A stretch of 40,153 nt of DNA from Apiotrichum sp. Y4204 (GCA_025531455.1 JAMYHL010000145.1:1-40153), one strand, 5' to 3'. Counted from the stretch's first letter, positions 1-10,709 are shown. Numbers and translations are program-made. The notes: generated by a model not told the origin, from the letters alone.

Positions 1-876
1 CTGCCCGACAAGTCGCCCTGCTACGCGTTCTACTCGTTTCCCACTCCGCCTCCCCCAAAGCCTGTGAAGCCAGCCACTCCGGTCCAGTCGTCTCCGGCTG
101 TTGCTCGCAACACGTTCCAGGCGACTGCGGGCGGTGCCCGCAACGTTGAAGCGTCTAATGCTCCCCGCTACGACGAAGACACCAAGGATGACGAGAAAGA
201 AGACAAGGAGGAGGGTAACGAGCAGCAGGAGACCAACGAGGATGCAGAGAACGACGACAGTGAACAAGCTGCCCAGCCAGCCCGTGACCCCACCCCTCCG
301 CCTGCTTCCCCTTCACCTCCTCCTCCCGAGATCAAGGGCCGTGTGCTGTTCATCTACTGGTGCCCTCCCGGCTCACCGGTTCGCTTCCGCATGGTCTACT
401 CGACCACAGTGCGCGGTATTCAGCAGGATGCGATTGACAAGGCTGGCGTCGAGATTGTTGCTAAGATGGAGACGAGTGACAAGACGGACCTGGCAGAGCG
501 CCATATCCATGACGAGATCCCGACTCGGCCAGGGACCAAGCATTCGACCTCGCTACCTCTGCCCGGTTCCGGCCCTCGCGTCTTTGGTGCCCCGGCACCT
601 GGTTCTAAAGCTCCTGCTTTCGGAGCTTCCGCCGCAGCCGCTCGCGGAGTCGCGCTTCCTTCCGGCCCAGCGCCAGTCTTTGGTGCACCGGCACCGGCTG
701 GTTTCGGTCGCCCGAAACCTGCCCGTGCGTCGACTATCGATGTGCCCACGGAAACCACCACGACCCAGGACGACGGGGACTCTCAGGAGCGTATCCGTAA
801 CGCCTTTGACGCATTCGGCCCTCGCGTCGGCGGCGGCGGTGGTTTCTCCCGTCCTCGCCCCGCTGGACGGCGGTGA
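1..876 (+). CDS. TWF1: Twinfilin (actin-binding, ADF-H family), 3' part only
   Basis: The reading frame is open from the first base of the window to the TGA at 874-876, giving 291 residues of a protein whose start lies outside. The piece SPCYAFYSF near the beginning and, about 90 residues later, RVLFIYWCPPGSPVRFRMVYS followed by GVEIVAKMETSDKTDL match the second ADF-homology domain of twinfilin. This protein family binds G-actin and caps or severs filaments in cortical actin. The tail is rich in Gly, Pro and Ala, with repeated FGAPAP/FGRP motifs, and ends in a basic RPRPAGRR. Fungal twinfilins are expected to have a similar basic end. The two halves of the ADF-H fold are separated by a highly acidic, then proline-rich insert (about residues 20-115). 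I see no splice sites that would remove it cleanly. Twinfilin is the best fit; another ADF-H protein is possible. Confidence 0.8.
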   Translation: MPDKSPCYAFYSFPTPPPPKPVKPATPVQSSPAVARNTFQATAGGARNVEASNAPRYDEDTKDDEKEDKEEGNEQQETNEDAENDDSEQAAQPARDPTPPPASPSPPPPEIKGRVLFIYWCPPGSPVRFRMVYSTTVRGIQQDAIDKAGVEIVAKMETSDKTDLAERHIHDEIPTRPGTKHSTSLPLPGSGPRVFGAPAPGSKAPAFGASAAAARGVALPSGPAPVFGAPAPAGFGRPKPARASTIDVPTETTTTQDDGDSQERIRNAFDAFGPRVGGGGGFSRPRPAGRR

Positions 877-1073
877 GCGTCGCGTTAGATAGAACAGCTC
901 ATGGCCAAGGTCGAGCCCACGATCTAACACGAGTGGCTTTACGAGATTGGGTATATGATGATTCTCTAGGCTTTAAAAGCAACAGAGTGCCTTCAGTAGA
1001 TCGGAAAGAATGGGGATGTTCATACATTGCTGCTACTGCTGTGACGATGATATTTACTTGCGCGACTGTGCCC
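877..1073. other. Short convergent intergenic spacer
   Basis: About 200 bases between the stop of twinfilin (+) and the stop of prohibitin (-). It must hold both 3' UTRs. No further feature is seen. Confidence 0.6.
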
Positions 1074-2414
1074 TTAGACTACAGGCTGGGGAGGCACCTG
1101 GAGAAGGAGGTTGCCATCCGACGAGGGCACGTATTGCACGTTGCGCGACTGCGACAGCGTCGATGCAATCTCGCGCGCGGTCTCGATCTTGCGGAACTGC
1201 ACGTAGGCGTCACCAGCACGGCTGAGTGCGGCGGAAATGGTGGCGGCAGCCTCGGCCTCACCCTCGGAGCGAATGACGGATGCCTGACGCTCCTGCTCCG
1301 CCTTCTCGACAACAAACTTGGCACGCTCGGCATCCTGCTGAGCAATCTGCTTCTGCTCGACAGCCGAAGTGAACTCCTTTCCGAAGCTGGAGGTTAGTAC
1401 TATTCTTCCTCATACTTTGGTGAAGGGATTGTAGTGGGTACGTACGTCATGTGAGTCTGTAATGTTAGCTACAGCTTGACAATATTGAGGTAACATACAA
1501 TGGAAACATCCTCAAGGACAATGTTGAACTCCTTGGCACGCTGGAGGAGGTCGTCACGGATACGCGCTGACACGATCTCACGGTTGGTGATGAGCTCAGA
1601 TGCGTCAAACTGAGCAACCGTCGCCTTCAGGACCTCATTTCCGATCGAGGGGAGAACACGCTCATCGTAGCTGAGGTTAGAAAACAGAAATACACCAGAA
1701 GGAATTCTGTCATCATATGCCAAAAGAGGCACAGCAATTGAAGGCCCTCGATGTCGCTATTGACGCTTGACTTACTCGAGACCGAGGTTCTGGTAGATGA
1801 TGGAGAGGTGATTGATGTCAGGGCGCGACATGACACGGAGAGTAAGGGACACCATCTGCATGTCCTTGGAACCGGTCGTTGTGGAGATGTTCTGCTGTCA
1901 GCAATTCACACTTGGCGGTGCGCTCCGAGACGATACTGGGCACCGACATCCATGGCTGTTCAAACTTACACGGGGCTTGATGCGGACATCGTAGAGAATA
2001 GCCTTTTGAAGCCACGGAATGAGGAAGTGAGTGCCCTCTCCGGTCGCCTAAAGTGTCAGATGATTGATCCTGAAGTCTGGTTTAACGTTGCCAGATAATC
2101 GACAGTTCCGTTCTGCAATTTCCCATGCTCGGCACCTGGCAATGTCCACAAACCACAGTAAAGACTGTACGCACATTCGGCTTAACACCCGAGAAACGGT
2201 CAAACATGACAGCGCGGTATCCTCCGGGCACATCGTACATCGAGGCGTCGACGAACGCGGCGCCGAGCGCGACGGGAACTGATGGTTAGCGAACGTCGCG
2301 AGGGCAAAACTCGGGCTGCTCGCTAGAGACGCGCCGCGCGGCGTCCACAGGCATGATCAGCCATGCCCATAGTAACTTACCGATGAAGCGCGAGAGGTTC
2401 TGCACAAAGGCCAT
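1074..2414 (-). CDS. PHB1: Prohibitin-1, mitochondrial inner-membrane ring subunit
   Basis: Exons on the minus strand: 2414-2381, 2278-2175, 2047-1970, 1891-1776, 1670-1499, 1456-1446 (11 nt) and 1386-1074. They sum to 828 nt, or 275 residues plus TAA, the usual prohibitin length. The start [10 protein letters not shown] is followed by a hydrophobic anchor and then [18 protein letters not shown]. After this come [54 protein letters not shown], the coiled-coil [20 protein letters not shown], and a short tail ending PPQPVV. These are signature blocks of prohibitin-1 rather than prohibitin-2. With PHB2 it forms ring complexes that stabilise m-AAA protease substrates and the inner membrane. Introns are 102, 127, 78, 105, 42 and 59 nt. 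The 11-nt exon supplies the conserved THMT of DVSITHMTFGKEF; leaving it out destroys the frame. The identification is firm. Confidence 0.95.
1446..1456 (-). other. PHB1: 11-nt microexon of PHB1
   Basis: The sequence ACTCACATGAC is flanked by an ACAG acceptor (1460-1457) and a GTACGT donor (from 1445). It encodes THM plus the first two bases of the next Thr codon. This exactly fills the gap between DVSI (exon 5) and FGKEF (exon 7) in the conserved DVSITHMTFG block. The upstream intron (1498-1457, 42 nt) and the downstream intron (1445-1387, 59 nt) both contain a CTAAC branch site close to the acceptor. Confidence 0.85.
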
Positions 2415-3410
2415 GGCTGCTAGTGCTTGTTGTGGAGAGCGAGATGGAAGTGGAGGAGATGGAGGACTCGTCGCTCGAGCTTGTCAGGAGGAGCACAAAG
2501 CGGCGCGGCGTTGCTGCCCAAGAAATCCCATGGCAGACGCTGACGTCCTGCAGAGGGCAAAGGACAAAGTAGCCACGGAAGCAAAACAACCACGAGATAA
2601 ACATGCTTCTGTCACGTGAACAATCACGTGATTTGCTGTGCTGCTGCACAGCGGTTCTGGCGCCAGGCGCCAGGACGGCGCCAGGATGTGTTGTGTCGCC
2701 TGCGGTCCGTCCAAGCTGCGAAGCTGCGAATCAAAATCAGATGGAAGCTCATGAGCAAGCTGAGAGAACTTGGAGAGGACCATTTCATGCCTAATCCATA
2801 CGATCCATACGTCGGTCACTGTTCACTGATCGCTGATCGTTGAAGACTTCATTCTCGTTTGTCTGCCGCACACTCTGACGATTACTATAGCCATGCATAC
2901 AGCAATATCAGAGCCAGAAGAACAAACATCAGCGGACATCTGCGGTCAGTTGCATCAGTTGTAAGCACGTAGTGGTGAACCACATATCTTCATTCGCCGG
3001 ATATACCGCCAGCGACAGGTGCATGGACGACCAAGTAGGCCGGGCTATTGCCGATGACGTTATCGTCTGGCGATTTGAGCACGCCAGCGCGCGCCTGGCC
3101 CTTTTTGCTTGCCTTTTATTTTTCCAGATTGAATTAATTGAACGGTATTCGGAACAAATACGCAATGTATGGTGTGCTCATCTCACTCGGCAGGACTAGT
3201 ACTGGTGATCTGGTGAACAAGCAGATCAGGCCGTCCGTCCATCACGAGCGCGCGAGGGTTCTCTATAACGCGGGATGAGCTCAAGACGTTTGACGTTGAT
3301 TCCTACATTTTGTGCATCACACTTTTCAGACTCCGGCTTTCAGCGTTGCTATTGCTCGTGTCCACGCTCTCTCTCCTCCAAAGACAAGTGTTCAAAAAAC
3401 CGCGCGAACA
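2415..3410. promoter_or_regulatory. Divergent intergenic region between PHB1 and cysteine synthase
   Basis: About 1 kb between two divergent starts, so it should contain both promoters. Around 2659-2688 there is a small cluster of GGCGCCAGG-type repeats. A pyrimidine-rich stretch (CTCTCTCTCCTCC) lies at 3365-3379, just ahead of the cysteine synthase ATG, as expected for a fungal leader. The open frames here are short, without codon bias or similarity, and I do not call genes. Confidence 0.5.
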
Positions 3411-4741
3411 ATGTCGGTGCTCCGCTCCGTTCTCCGGCTCGCCCCCGTCGCGCGCCAGTCGCGTTCCTTTGCTACCGAGGCCCGCTCACGCGTCGTTGGT
3501 GGCTTCGTTGGTGCCGTTGGCAATACTCCTCTGGTATGTATGAGTAGGCGTGATAGGAGCTACATGACGATCATTTAAACGTTCGTGAAGTTTGAAACGC
3601 CGTTTTCGGTCGTTGTTCGCTTGCGACGTGACATGAAGCCAGATAATGCTGGTTTCCGTCACCGATTACCGTTAACGTTGTGCAACGCTTGTACTGACAG
3701 CTAGATTCGCCTTAACAAGGTTTCTGAGGAGACTGGAGCCAACATCCTGGCCAAGGGCGAGTTCATGTCGCCGGGTGGGTCGATCAAGGACCGTGCCGCC
3801 CTTTACCTGGTGAAGGACGCAGAGGAGAAGGGCCAGCTTCGTCCTGGCGGAACTGTCGTCGAGGGAACCGCCGGTAACACTGGTATTGGTCTGGCGCATG
3901 TCTGCCGTGCTCGTGGATACAAGTGTGTTATCTACATGCCCGACACCCAGTCGCAGGAGAAGATCGACCTCCTCCGCATGCTTGGCGCCGACGTGCGCCC
4001 CGTTCCCGCCGTTGCCTTTGACAATGAGATGAACTACAACCACCAGGCCCGCCGGTACGCAGAGTCCCTCGACAATGCCGTCTGGACCAACCAGTTCGAC
4101 AACATTGCCAACCGTAACGCCCACATTGTCACCACCGGCCCTGAGATCTGGGAACAGACCGGCGGCAAGATCGATGCCTTCACTTGCGCCACGGGCACTG
4201 GTGGCACTCTGGCCGGAATTACGCGCTACCTCGTTGAGAAGTCCGAGGGCCGCGTCGAGTCGTACCTCGCTGATCCGCCGGGATCCGTTCTGTACAACCT
4301 TGTTGAGAACGGCAAGCTTGCCCGGGAAGGAAACGGCTCTATCACTGAGGGTATCGGACAGGGCCGTGTCACTGAGAACCTCAAACCTGACCTTGAGCTC
4401 CTTTCGGGAGCTGTTCATGTTCCCGACGCCGAGTCCATTAAGATGATTTACCGTCTTCTCGACGAGGAGGGTCTCTACGTGGGTGCCTCCTCTGCCCTCA
4501 ACGTCTATGCTGCTACCCAAATCGCAAAGAAAAAGGGCCCCGGCTCCACTGTTGTGACCGTCATTGGTGAGTGCTTCAAGAGGCAAGACACGCTCCAGTA
4601 CGTCTTTTCATCCATTAACTCCCCACAGCCGACGGTGCGTACCGTTACCAGGCCCGCCTCTTCTCCCGGGTTTGGCTCGAGTCCAAGGGCCTCTTGGAAG
4701 CTATCCCCGAGCACCTCCGTCGCTACGTCGTGCTGCCGTAA
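3411..4741 (+). CDS. Cysteine synthase (O-acetylserine sulfhydrylase), mitochondrial type
   Basis: Three exons (3411-3533, 3705-4566, 4629-4741) give 365 residues. The enzyme makes cysteine from O-acetylserine and sulfide with pyridoxal phosphate. The N-terminus ([20 protein letters not shown]) is rich in Arg/Ser/Ala and lacks acids, typical of a mitochondrial presequence, with RSFATEA a likely processing site. The catalytic core starts at VGNTPL. Lys69 in GGSIKDR is the expected Schiff-base lysine. EGTAGNTG (94-101) contacts the substrate, and TGTGGT (about 204-209) is the PLP-phosphate loop. The block [14 protein letters not shown] resembles the Aspergillus CysB/Neurospora CYS-17 group. The acceptor at 3701-3704 (CTAG) is required, because using the earlier ACAG would create an in-frame stop. 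The last exon supplies the [12 protein letters not shown] ending. A cystathionine beta-synthase is unlikely because the C-terminal CBS domains are absent. Confidence 0.92.
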
Positions 4742-4994
4742 ACAGCGACGTCCGAGTTAGAGGTATCAGATGTATTTTTAAGCAGTATCAAATTTGGCTG
4801 TCAGTTAGTAGGGTGCTGAAACGCTCGAGGCTTCCCAACCTTATGAACTCCAGGGCTCTAGATGCTGTAAACCATGAAAGCTTACGGTCCTGGAAGGGGC
4901 AACTGGCAAAAGAGAACTGCGGTCTCGAGAGGCTCGCGGCTCGAGAGCTCAAGGAGGTGAAAGTGGGTTGTGGGGGAGAAATGCAAAAACGTAT
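4742..4994. other. Intergenic spacer with tRNA 3' flank
   Basis: About 250 bases between the cysteine synthase stop and the tRNA-Phe 3' end. AAAAA at 4985-4989 is TTTTT on the minus strand, ten bases past the tRNA end, and is a suitable RNA polymerase III terminator. Nothing else is recognised. Confidence 0.5.
4985..4989 (-). terminator. Pol III T-run terminator of tRNA-Phe
   Basis: Five consecutive T on the minus strand shortly downstream of the mature 3' end of tRNA-Phe, the standard RNA polymerase III stop signal. Confidence 0.7.
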
Positions 4995-5092
4995 GGAGCC
5001 AGGGTGGATCGAACACCCGACCTAGCGATGATCAATGAAGATCTTTCAAACTGAACTTCAGTCGCTCGCTCTCCCAGCTGAGCTATGTCTCC
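4995..5092 (-). tRNA. tRNA-Phe (anticodon GAA) with 26-nt intron
   Basis: The 98-nt gene folds as a cloverleaf on the minus strand. The acceptor is GGAGACA/TGGCTCC, with one A-G mismatch at pair 5-68. The D stem is GCTC/GAGC, the anticodon stem AGCGA/TCGCT, and the T arm GGGTG-TTCGATC-CACCC. The anticodon loop reads CT-GAA-G, then a 26-nt intron (5055-5030) after position 37, then A. The intron contains CTTCA, which can pair with the anticodon region (TGAAG) as in other intron-bearing tRNA-Phe precursors. The 5' flank is A-rich with a TATA-like AATATAAA. Confidence 0.93.
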
Positions 5093-5480
5093 TTTTTTTA
5101 TATTGGGGGCTTACTTCTCTTAGAAGCGTGCAGAAATGACACGTCATTGTTTGGTCCTCTTCTCCATGTGTATGTGGTCGACACCGACTACCTTACCACC
5201 GTACCACCGTGGGACAATGGTGGCGATGACACAATCGGCGACGCTGGCGTACGCTGGTTGTAGCTGGGAGTGGAGGGGCACCACCTCCCATCAAGTGCTG
5301 AGACACACACACACACACACGTTTGGTCCCAAGGTCGACGACTATACTCTGCTCTATTCTCGACGTCCTTTACGCTTCGTCATCTCAGCCAAGCAGTTCA
5401 CCTTCCGTCCTCTCTGCCCCTTTCGTCTATCTGCAATCATCTCACAACAACATCCCTCACATTCACTCCCAAGCATCAGG
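5093..5480 (+). promoter_or_regulatory. Promoter region of the ataxin-3-like gene, with (AC)9 microsatellite
   Basis: About 390 bases between the tRNA 5' end and the ataxin-3-like ATG. A perfect (AC)9 run lies at 5303-5320, followed by a pyrimidine-rich stretch and CAATCATCTCACAACAACATC, typical of a fungal leader. Some upstream part also serves the tRNA. No other gene is seen. Confidence 0.5.
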
Positions 5481-7122
5481 ATGGACCTCGTTCCCTGTAT
5501 GTTATCGGAACACCTCACCCAATAACGCTGACAAAGGAGACATCTTCCATGAAAGGCAGGAAGCCGGTTCGCAGCTGTGTACGTCTCCCACCTTGCTCCA
5601 CTCTCACGTACTCCGGCTAACCTTCCAGGCGCCCAGCACAGTCTGAATAATCTCTTGCAGGAGCCCTGCTATTCAGAAGTCGATCTGGCGGACGTTGCCC
5701 GCAAGTGAGTTTGACTTCTGCTTCTGGGGGCCATCGAATGAAGTCTACAGTGAACTGACACTCAATCTAGACTTGATGAAGCTGAGGCCGCAAACACTTA
5801 CGCGGCGCCGCCCACTCGGTCGTACAACTATGATGATACGGGATTCTTCTCCATTTCTGTTCTGGAGAAGGTTGGTGCAGCTCTCATCAATGCGCGGTAC
5901 TTACTGTAGGCTCTGCAGGTGTGGGACCTGACTCTGGTGCGCTGGCGAGGAGAGGCTATGAAGCCATATGTTGATCACCCCGAGTGAGTGCTATTTTCCT
6001 CTGCTGTCCCAGTTAATTTTGCAGAGATCAAGCCGCGTTTATACTCAACCTGGCCAACCACTGGTTCACCCTTCGTCGCTTCAGCAACAAAACCCGGTGG
6101 TATAACCTCAATTCCTTCCTTTCTACTCCCGAATGGATTTCCCCCACATATCTTCAGATGGTTCTCGGCCAAGCTGAGGCCGAGGGCTATTCGGTGTTTG
6201 TGGTCCGGAAGGCTGGCGTTGGAGCTGGAGAGAGTGCGGGACCGGATCCTGGAGAAGGTACTGGCTGGGAGGACGGCGGTATTGGAATTCTTCCCGAGAC
6301 TGGTGCGGATATGATGGCACTTCAGCTTGGAGAAGTTCAAGACCGTCGCGGGTCCTATGGTGCTCAGTTGAATACCACAAGTGCCGGCGTTGACGCGGAA
6401 ATTGGTGAAGCAGGACGTAAGTGACCCTTGCATTCTTTGCGTTAACAATTAGCATCATCGCGGACCGTTGGAAGCCAATCAATCGATGTACATCCCCCCG
6501 CTTATGCCGCTGGTTCCGGACGCAGCCGTCGTCGGCAGGAGGACTTGACCTCCGAGTTTGTTGAGGATCAGGATCTTGTCGGCAGTCAACCATCAAGTCG
6601 AACTCGCACACCTCGGATGAATCCAGTCCGCGATGGTTTTAACAATGAGGCCGAAATGAACGAACTCGACCACGACATGTTGGACCATGATGAGGAACTA
6701 GATGACGATAATTACTACCCCCACGCCGGGCAGCACGGAGTCAACACATCGTCTATGGCCGATGTCTATGCAGGCCCGACGGACTTTGCATTCAATTCTC
6801 GATCCTATGATGATGAGGATGAGGCACTTCAAGCCGCGCTTAAGGCCAGCATGCAGGGCCTTCCGGACGATTTCGTTATGCCTGAACTCAAGCCTATCTC
6901 CCAGCCATCTATTCTCAAGCCAAAACCCAATCCACCTCCCCAGGCTCCCCCGGTCCCCGAACCCGAGCCTGAGCGCGTGGTGGAAGAGGAAGACGATGAG
7001 ATTGAGGATTACGATGATGACGAACCTGCCAAGTCCCTCTCTCCTGGTGTGTAAACATGAAGTTGGTTTGCTGACGCTCAATAGAAGAGATTCGCGCTGC
7101 ACGGCTCGCGCGTTTCCAGTGA
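5481..7122 (+). CDS. Ataxin-3-like Josephin deubiquitinase with UIM
   Basis: Eight exons: 5481-5496, 5540-5578, 5629-5704, 5771-5870, 5910-5983, 6025-6416, 6453-7046 and 7085-7122. They join to 442 residues. Residues 6-165 form a Josephin cysteine-protease domain: YIFHERQEAGSQLCAQHSLN with Cys19 as nucleophile, NHWFTLRRF with His114, and WYNLNSFL with Asn131 completing the catalytic triad. LQMVLGQAEAEGYSVFVV closes the domain. The C-terminal half is acidic and disordered. It carries a ubiquitin-interacting motif at about 352-368 (DEDEALQAALKASMQ, with the conserved Ala..Ala-Leu..Ser spacing), a proline-rich stretch, and the end EEIRAARLARFQ. Josephin-UIM proteins trim polyubiquitin and work with the Cdc48/p97 system. 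The Cys19 codon is split by intron 2. The introns are very short (36-66 nt). The assignment is firm; the exact first exon rests on the join T|AC giving PYIFHE. Confidence 0.9.
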
Positions 7123-7727
7123 AGACATAGCACGCGTCTGTAACTTGTGCAGGAGACAACCATTGAACGCCAGAGGAAGGTGCTCGTCGCTTTGGACCGG
7201 TGATTTGGAGATGCCAGCCACGAGCCACGCTGGATGGGAGTCACGTTGCACATACGTCATCATACGATCAGGTTCATACTGCGGGCGGCGATTGATATTC
7301 TGCGATTTGTGATTGATATTGATATCTGCACATGGTAGCTGTGTAATTGTGTAAAGTACCGATTGTTTCGTCCACATGCATGCCGAGCTGTGCAAGCATT
7401 GTAGCATGTTTATCTGGTTCGCTGGTGCACGCGTTCCAGAGACCATGCGTGTTTCCAATCGGATGAGCGCCAAGACTGGGCAGATACTGGCGATTGTTTT
7501 TGCCTTTGGTGTGTGTCGTCCCTGAGTGCAGTGATGGCGCGGCACACGGATGTGTGACATTCCAACCTGGCACACAACTGGACCTGAATCTTGGTCGCTT
7601 GTCATCATCTTGCAACTCTTTCCACCCTTCATACCACACCATCGTTCTATCCTCAACTACAACACACCCGTCTACCGCGTACCAGGCCTCTTTTGCGGCG
7701 CGATCCCCCCAACTAGCACCGCCGACC
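7123..7727. promoter_or_regulatory. Intergenic region, presumed SEC1 promoter
   Basis: About 600 bases between the Josephin gene and SEC1. AT-richer sequence with repeated TGATATT lies at 7289-7324, and pyrimidine-rich sequence precedes the SEC1 start. No gene or RNA is recognised. Confidence 0.45.
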
Positions 7728-10709
7728 ATGTTGCTCAAGGATATGCTGCAGGCGCGTGAGTTCTCCAAGCAGGTGTCGTGCGAGCAGGCTTCATCAAGCT
7801 GAGCAAGCGGGGATGGAGGTGTCGTGGCGACCGCTGGCTGCTTGACGCGCGAACGCCAGGTCCCCCTGGCTCACCTTGGTCTCCATGCTCCGCACCACGA
7901 ACGTTCTGCGCTATTCGAATGACAAGGCGCATCTCACTACACACGCGACACGTTACTGACAGACAGGCTTTCGCAGCGCGTTGCAGTCCATCCCCGCTGG
8001 AACATGGAAAGCACTCGTCACAGACTACCACTCGCAGGAACTACTAGACACCGTGTACACCAATTATGAGATCTTGCAAATGAATGTGACCTGTAAGTGC
8101 GCACAGTACAACCACTACATCAGTGGTTTAGTTACAGGGAGTGCTCGCTGCACCGACCCTCGGCATGGGTAGAGAGTTCTTCAACGCGAGAAGCTTCTGC
8201 TCTCCGTCTTTGGAGCTGTGCTACCTGGATCATCTATGATGCACTCTCCGCATGATCTAACACCACAGCGGTAGAGCCTCTGCATTCTCCCCGTCAGCCA
8301 ATGCAAGTGGAGGCAATCTACCTTCTCACGCCGACAGCTCAGAATGTCGAGCGTGTCATTGCGGACTTCTCGGACGGGCGGAGGACGTACAACTCCGCGC
8401 ATCTCTACTTCATTGATGGTGAGTTGACTGAAGGGCAACGAGATGCTTCTGCAAACTGCGGACTGGCCAAGTGACTTTGGGTCATGTGCGCCAACACTGT
8501 ACTAAGTTCTGACACACAGCGATCGATGACAAGCTTGCAAACCGCCTGACAGACGCTCTGGGACAGTCCGGAGTACTCAAGGCGTTTGTGGAGCTGTACT
8601 GTAACTTCTGGGGTGAGTAATCGGGGGATGGATCTGGACTTATCCGCAGCAAAAGAGGATCGCGTGTTTAGTGTCGAGACGCCCTCTGCCTTCTTCTCCA
8701 TGTACGGCGCATTGGGTGGAAGTGTCAGCCGCGACTTGGCAATGGAGGCTTTTTACGATGATCTTGCCGTCACCGGACGAACTGTGAGTCTGGAAGGGAA
8801 ACGCGCCACTTTACCCCGCCTTACTGACACAGCAGATTCTTGATGTCCTTACCACCATCAATGAGAATCCGTACATTCGCTACTACCAGCCGACTCATCA
8901 CGCTCCTCTAGGCCCTCTGGTTGAAACTGCGAATGCTCCAAACCGTCAGAACCCTCAACAGCAACAACAACAGCAGCCAGCATCGAGCCTCCGGTGGCGC
9001 GCAGCTATGGGCGGTAGTAACAAGACCCCTGAGATCCATGGTGATTACCTTTGCAAGAAGATTGCCGTTCAGGTTCAGAACGAGCTGGATCAATACCTGG
9101 CCACCAACCCCGAGTTTCCGGCCAATCCTGAGGGTCGCCCACGCGGAACACTCATCATCGTCGACCGGTCGATGGATCCCGCAGTACCCCTTCTTCATGA
9201 ATTCTGGTACCAAGCCATGGTGAACGATCTGCTCAAGATCAACAACGGTACCTACCAGTATACGTATGAGAATACAGTCGGCTCCAAAGAGAAGAAGGAA
9301 GCGATTTTGTCGGAGAAGGATGAGGTCTGGGTCTCTGTTCGTCACCTGCACATGAAGGACGCTATCGATCGTCTCATGACCGACTTTGGCAAGTTCGCCC
9401 AGGAGCACGCAGGATTCAGAGGCAACGCGAACAACATCCAGATTAACGACCTCAAAGACATGCTTGCCAGTCTGCCTCAATTTCAAGAGCAGCGAGAGCA
9501 GTTTAGCTTGCACATCGACATGGCCCAGGAGTGCATGGGCATCTTCGAAAGGAACAAGCTTAATCTTGCAGCCAACGTCGAACAATGTTGTGCCACCGGA
9601 TATACTCCTGACGGCAAGACGCCCAAGACGATTGTCGAGGAGATGGTGCCGCTGCTGGATGACCGAGCTGTCCAACCGCTCGACAAGGTCCGCATCATTG
9701 CCCTTTACATCCTATTCCGAGACGGTGTTGCCGATGAGGACCGGCGCCGACTGTACCAGCATGCCAGGCTCGGCATCACAGAACAAGACATGATCAACAA
9801 TTTGGTTCACCTAGGTGTGAAGGTCATCAAGGTGAGTTGCACGAACAAACGATCACTGACATGTAGGGAGATGGAAAAGATCGATTCCGCGGCACTCGCA
9901 TCAAGCAGAAGTTCTCTCACAGCGACGAGTCGTATGATCTGTCCCGCTACAAGCCGGTTGTCCAGATGGTACTGGAAGACAATGCGAATGGGAAACTTGA
10001 CCAAGCGCAATTCCCCTTTGTCCGCGACGTTCCTCCAGAACTCAATCCCACCGTGAGACATGGGCACGGCGGAGCTCCTTCCCCGGCGCTCAGTTCGGGT
10101 ACGTCCCTGCGGTCTGCCCGACCTACATGGCACAAAGCGTCATCGCAACGTACAAACAACGAGGGCCGGCAGCGCATCATTATCTTCGTGGCGGGTGGCA
10201 TGACGTACTCGGAGATTCGTCAAGCGTACACCGTGTCTGCTGCACTGCGAAAGGACGTTTACATTGGTTCTACTCATATCATCACTCCTCAATCGTTCCT
10301 AAAGGATTGCAAGAGTCTTGGGCGTGGGGGCATTGGTGGGAACCCCCCATGCGGACTTCCCATGCACCCCAAAGCGCCCGGGCGGCCGCAAGGACGCAAC
10401 CCTGGTGCCCCGATGCATTACCAGAGGTAAGAGGCAGATTTCCGACCATGCCACTCACACCCCAGGATCCTTGACATGCGTTACTGGGAGCCACCAGTCG
10501 GGCCACCGCCACTTGCCCCTCCGCCTGGCAGTCAGCCGCCACATGGCAAGTCCAAGTCCAGCCACCACTCATCGGCATCTCACCTGAGCAAGAACTTTGA
10601 CAACCTTTCACTGGCCAGCAGCAAGGATTCAAAGACCTCGCTGGGCCCGGAAAAGGAGAAGACCGAGAAGAAGAGACTGTTCAAGATGAAGTGGGGTCAC
10701 AAAGACTAA
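7728..10709 (+). CDS. SEC1: Sec1/Munc18-family exocytosis protein
   Basis: Eight exons: 7728-7755, 7967-8092, 8269-8418, 8520-8612, 8650-8783, 8836-9831, 9867-10426 and 10466-10709. They join to 776 residues. The protein binds the syntaxin/SNARE complex at the plasma membrane and drives vesicle fusion. The Sec1-family core is recognisable throughout: WKALVTDYHSQELLDTVYTN and EAIYLLTPTAQNVERVIADF (domain 1), RGTLIIVDRSMDPAVPLLHEFWYQAM, then IVEEMVPLLDDRAVQPLDKVRIIALYIL. Near the end it reads GRQRIIIFVAGGMTYSEIRQAY. A polyglutamine run (seven Gln) precedes the third block. The tail is Ser/Lys-rich and basic, a feature of Sec1 rather than Vps45 or Sly1. The joins are supported by phase, especially NVT|SVEP across the 176-nt second intron. 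Exon 6 has a tandem CAGCAG acceptor, so a 777-residue form with one extra Gln is possible. Confidence 0.93.

Noticed and set aside
3672..4586. A 304-codon open frame on the minus strand
   Set aside because: Antisense shadow of cysteine synthase exon 2; no family similarity.
5190..5225. ACCACCGTACCACCGTGGGAC considered as part of a 5S rRNA gene
   Set aside because: The surrounding sequence lacks the 5S internal control region and stem pairing.
8908..9675. A 255-codon open frame on the minus strand
   Set aside because: Antisense shadow of SEC1 exon 6.
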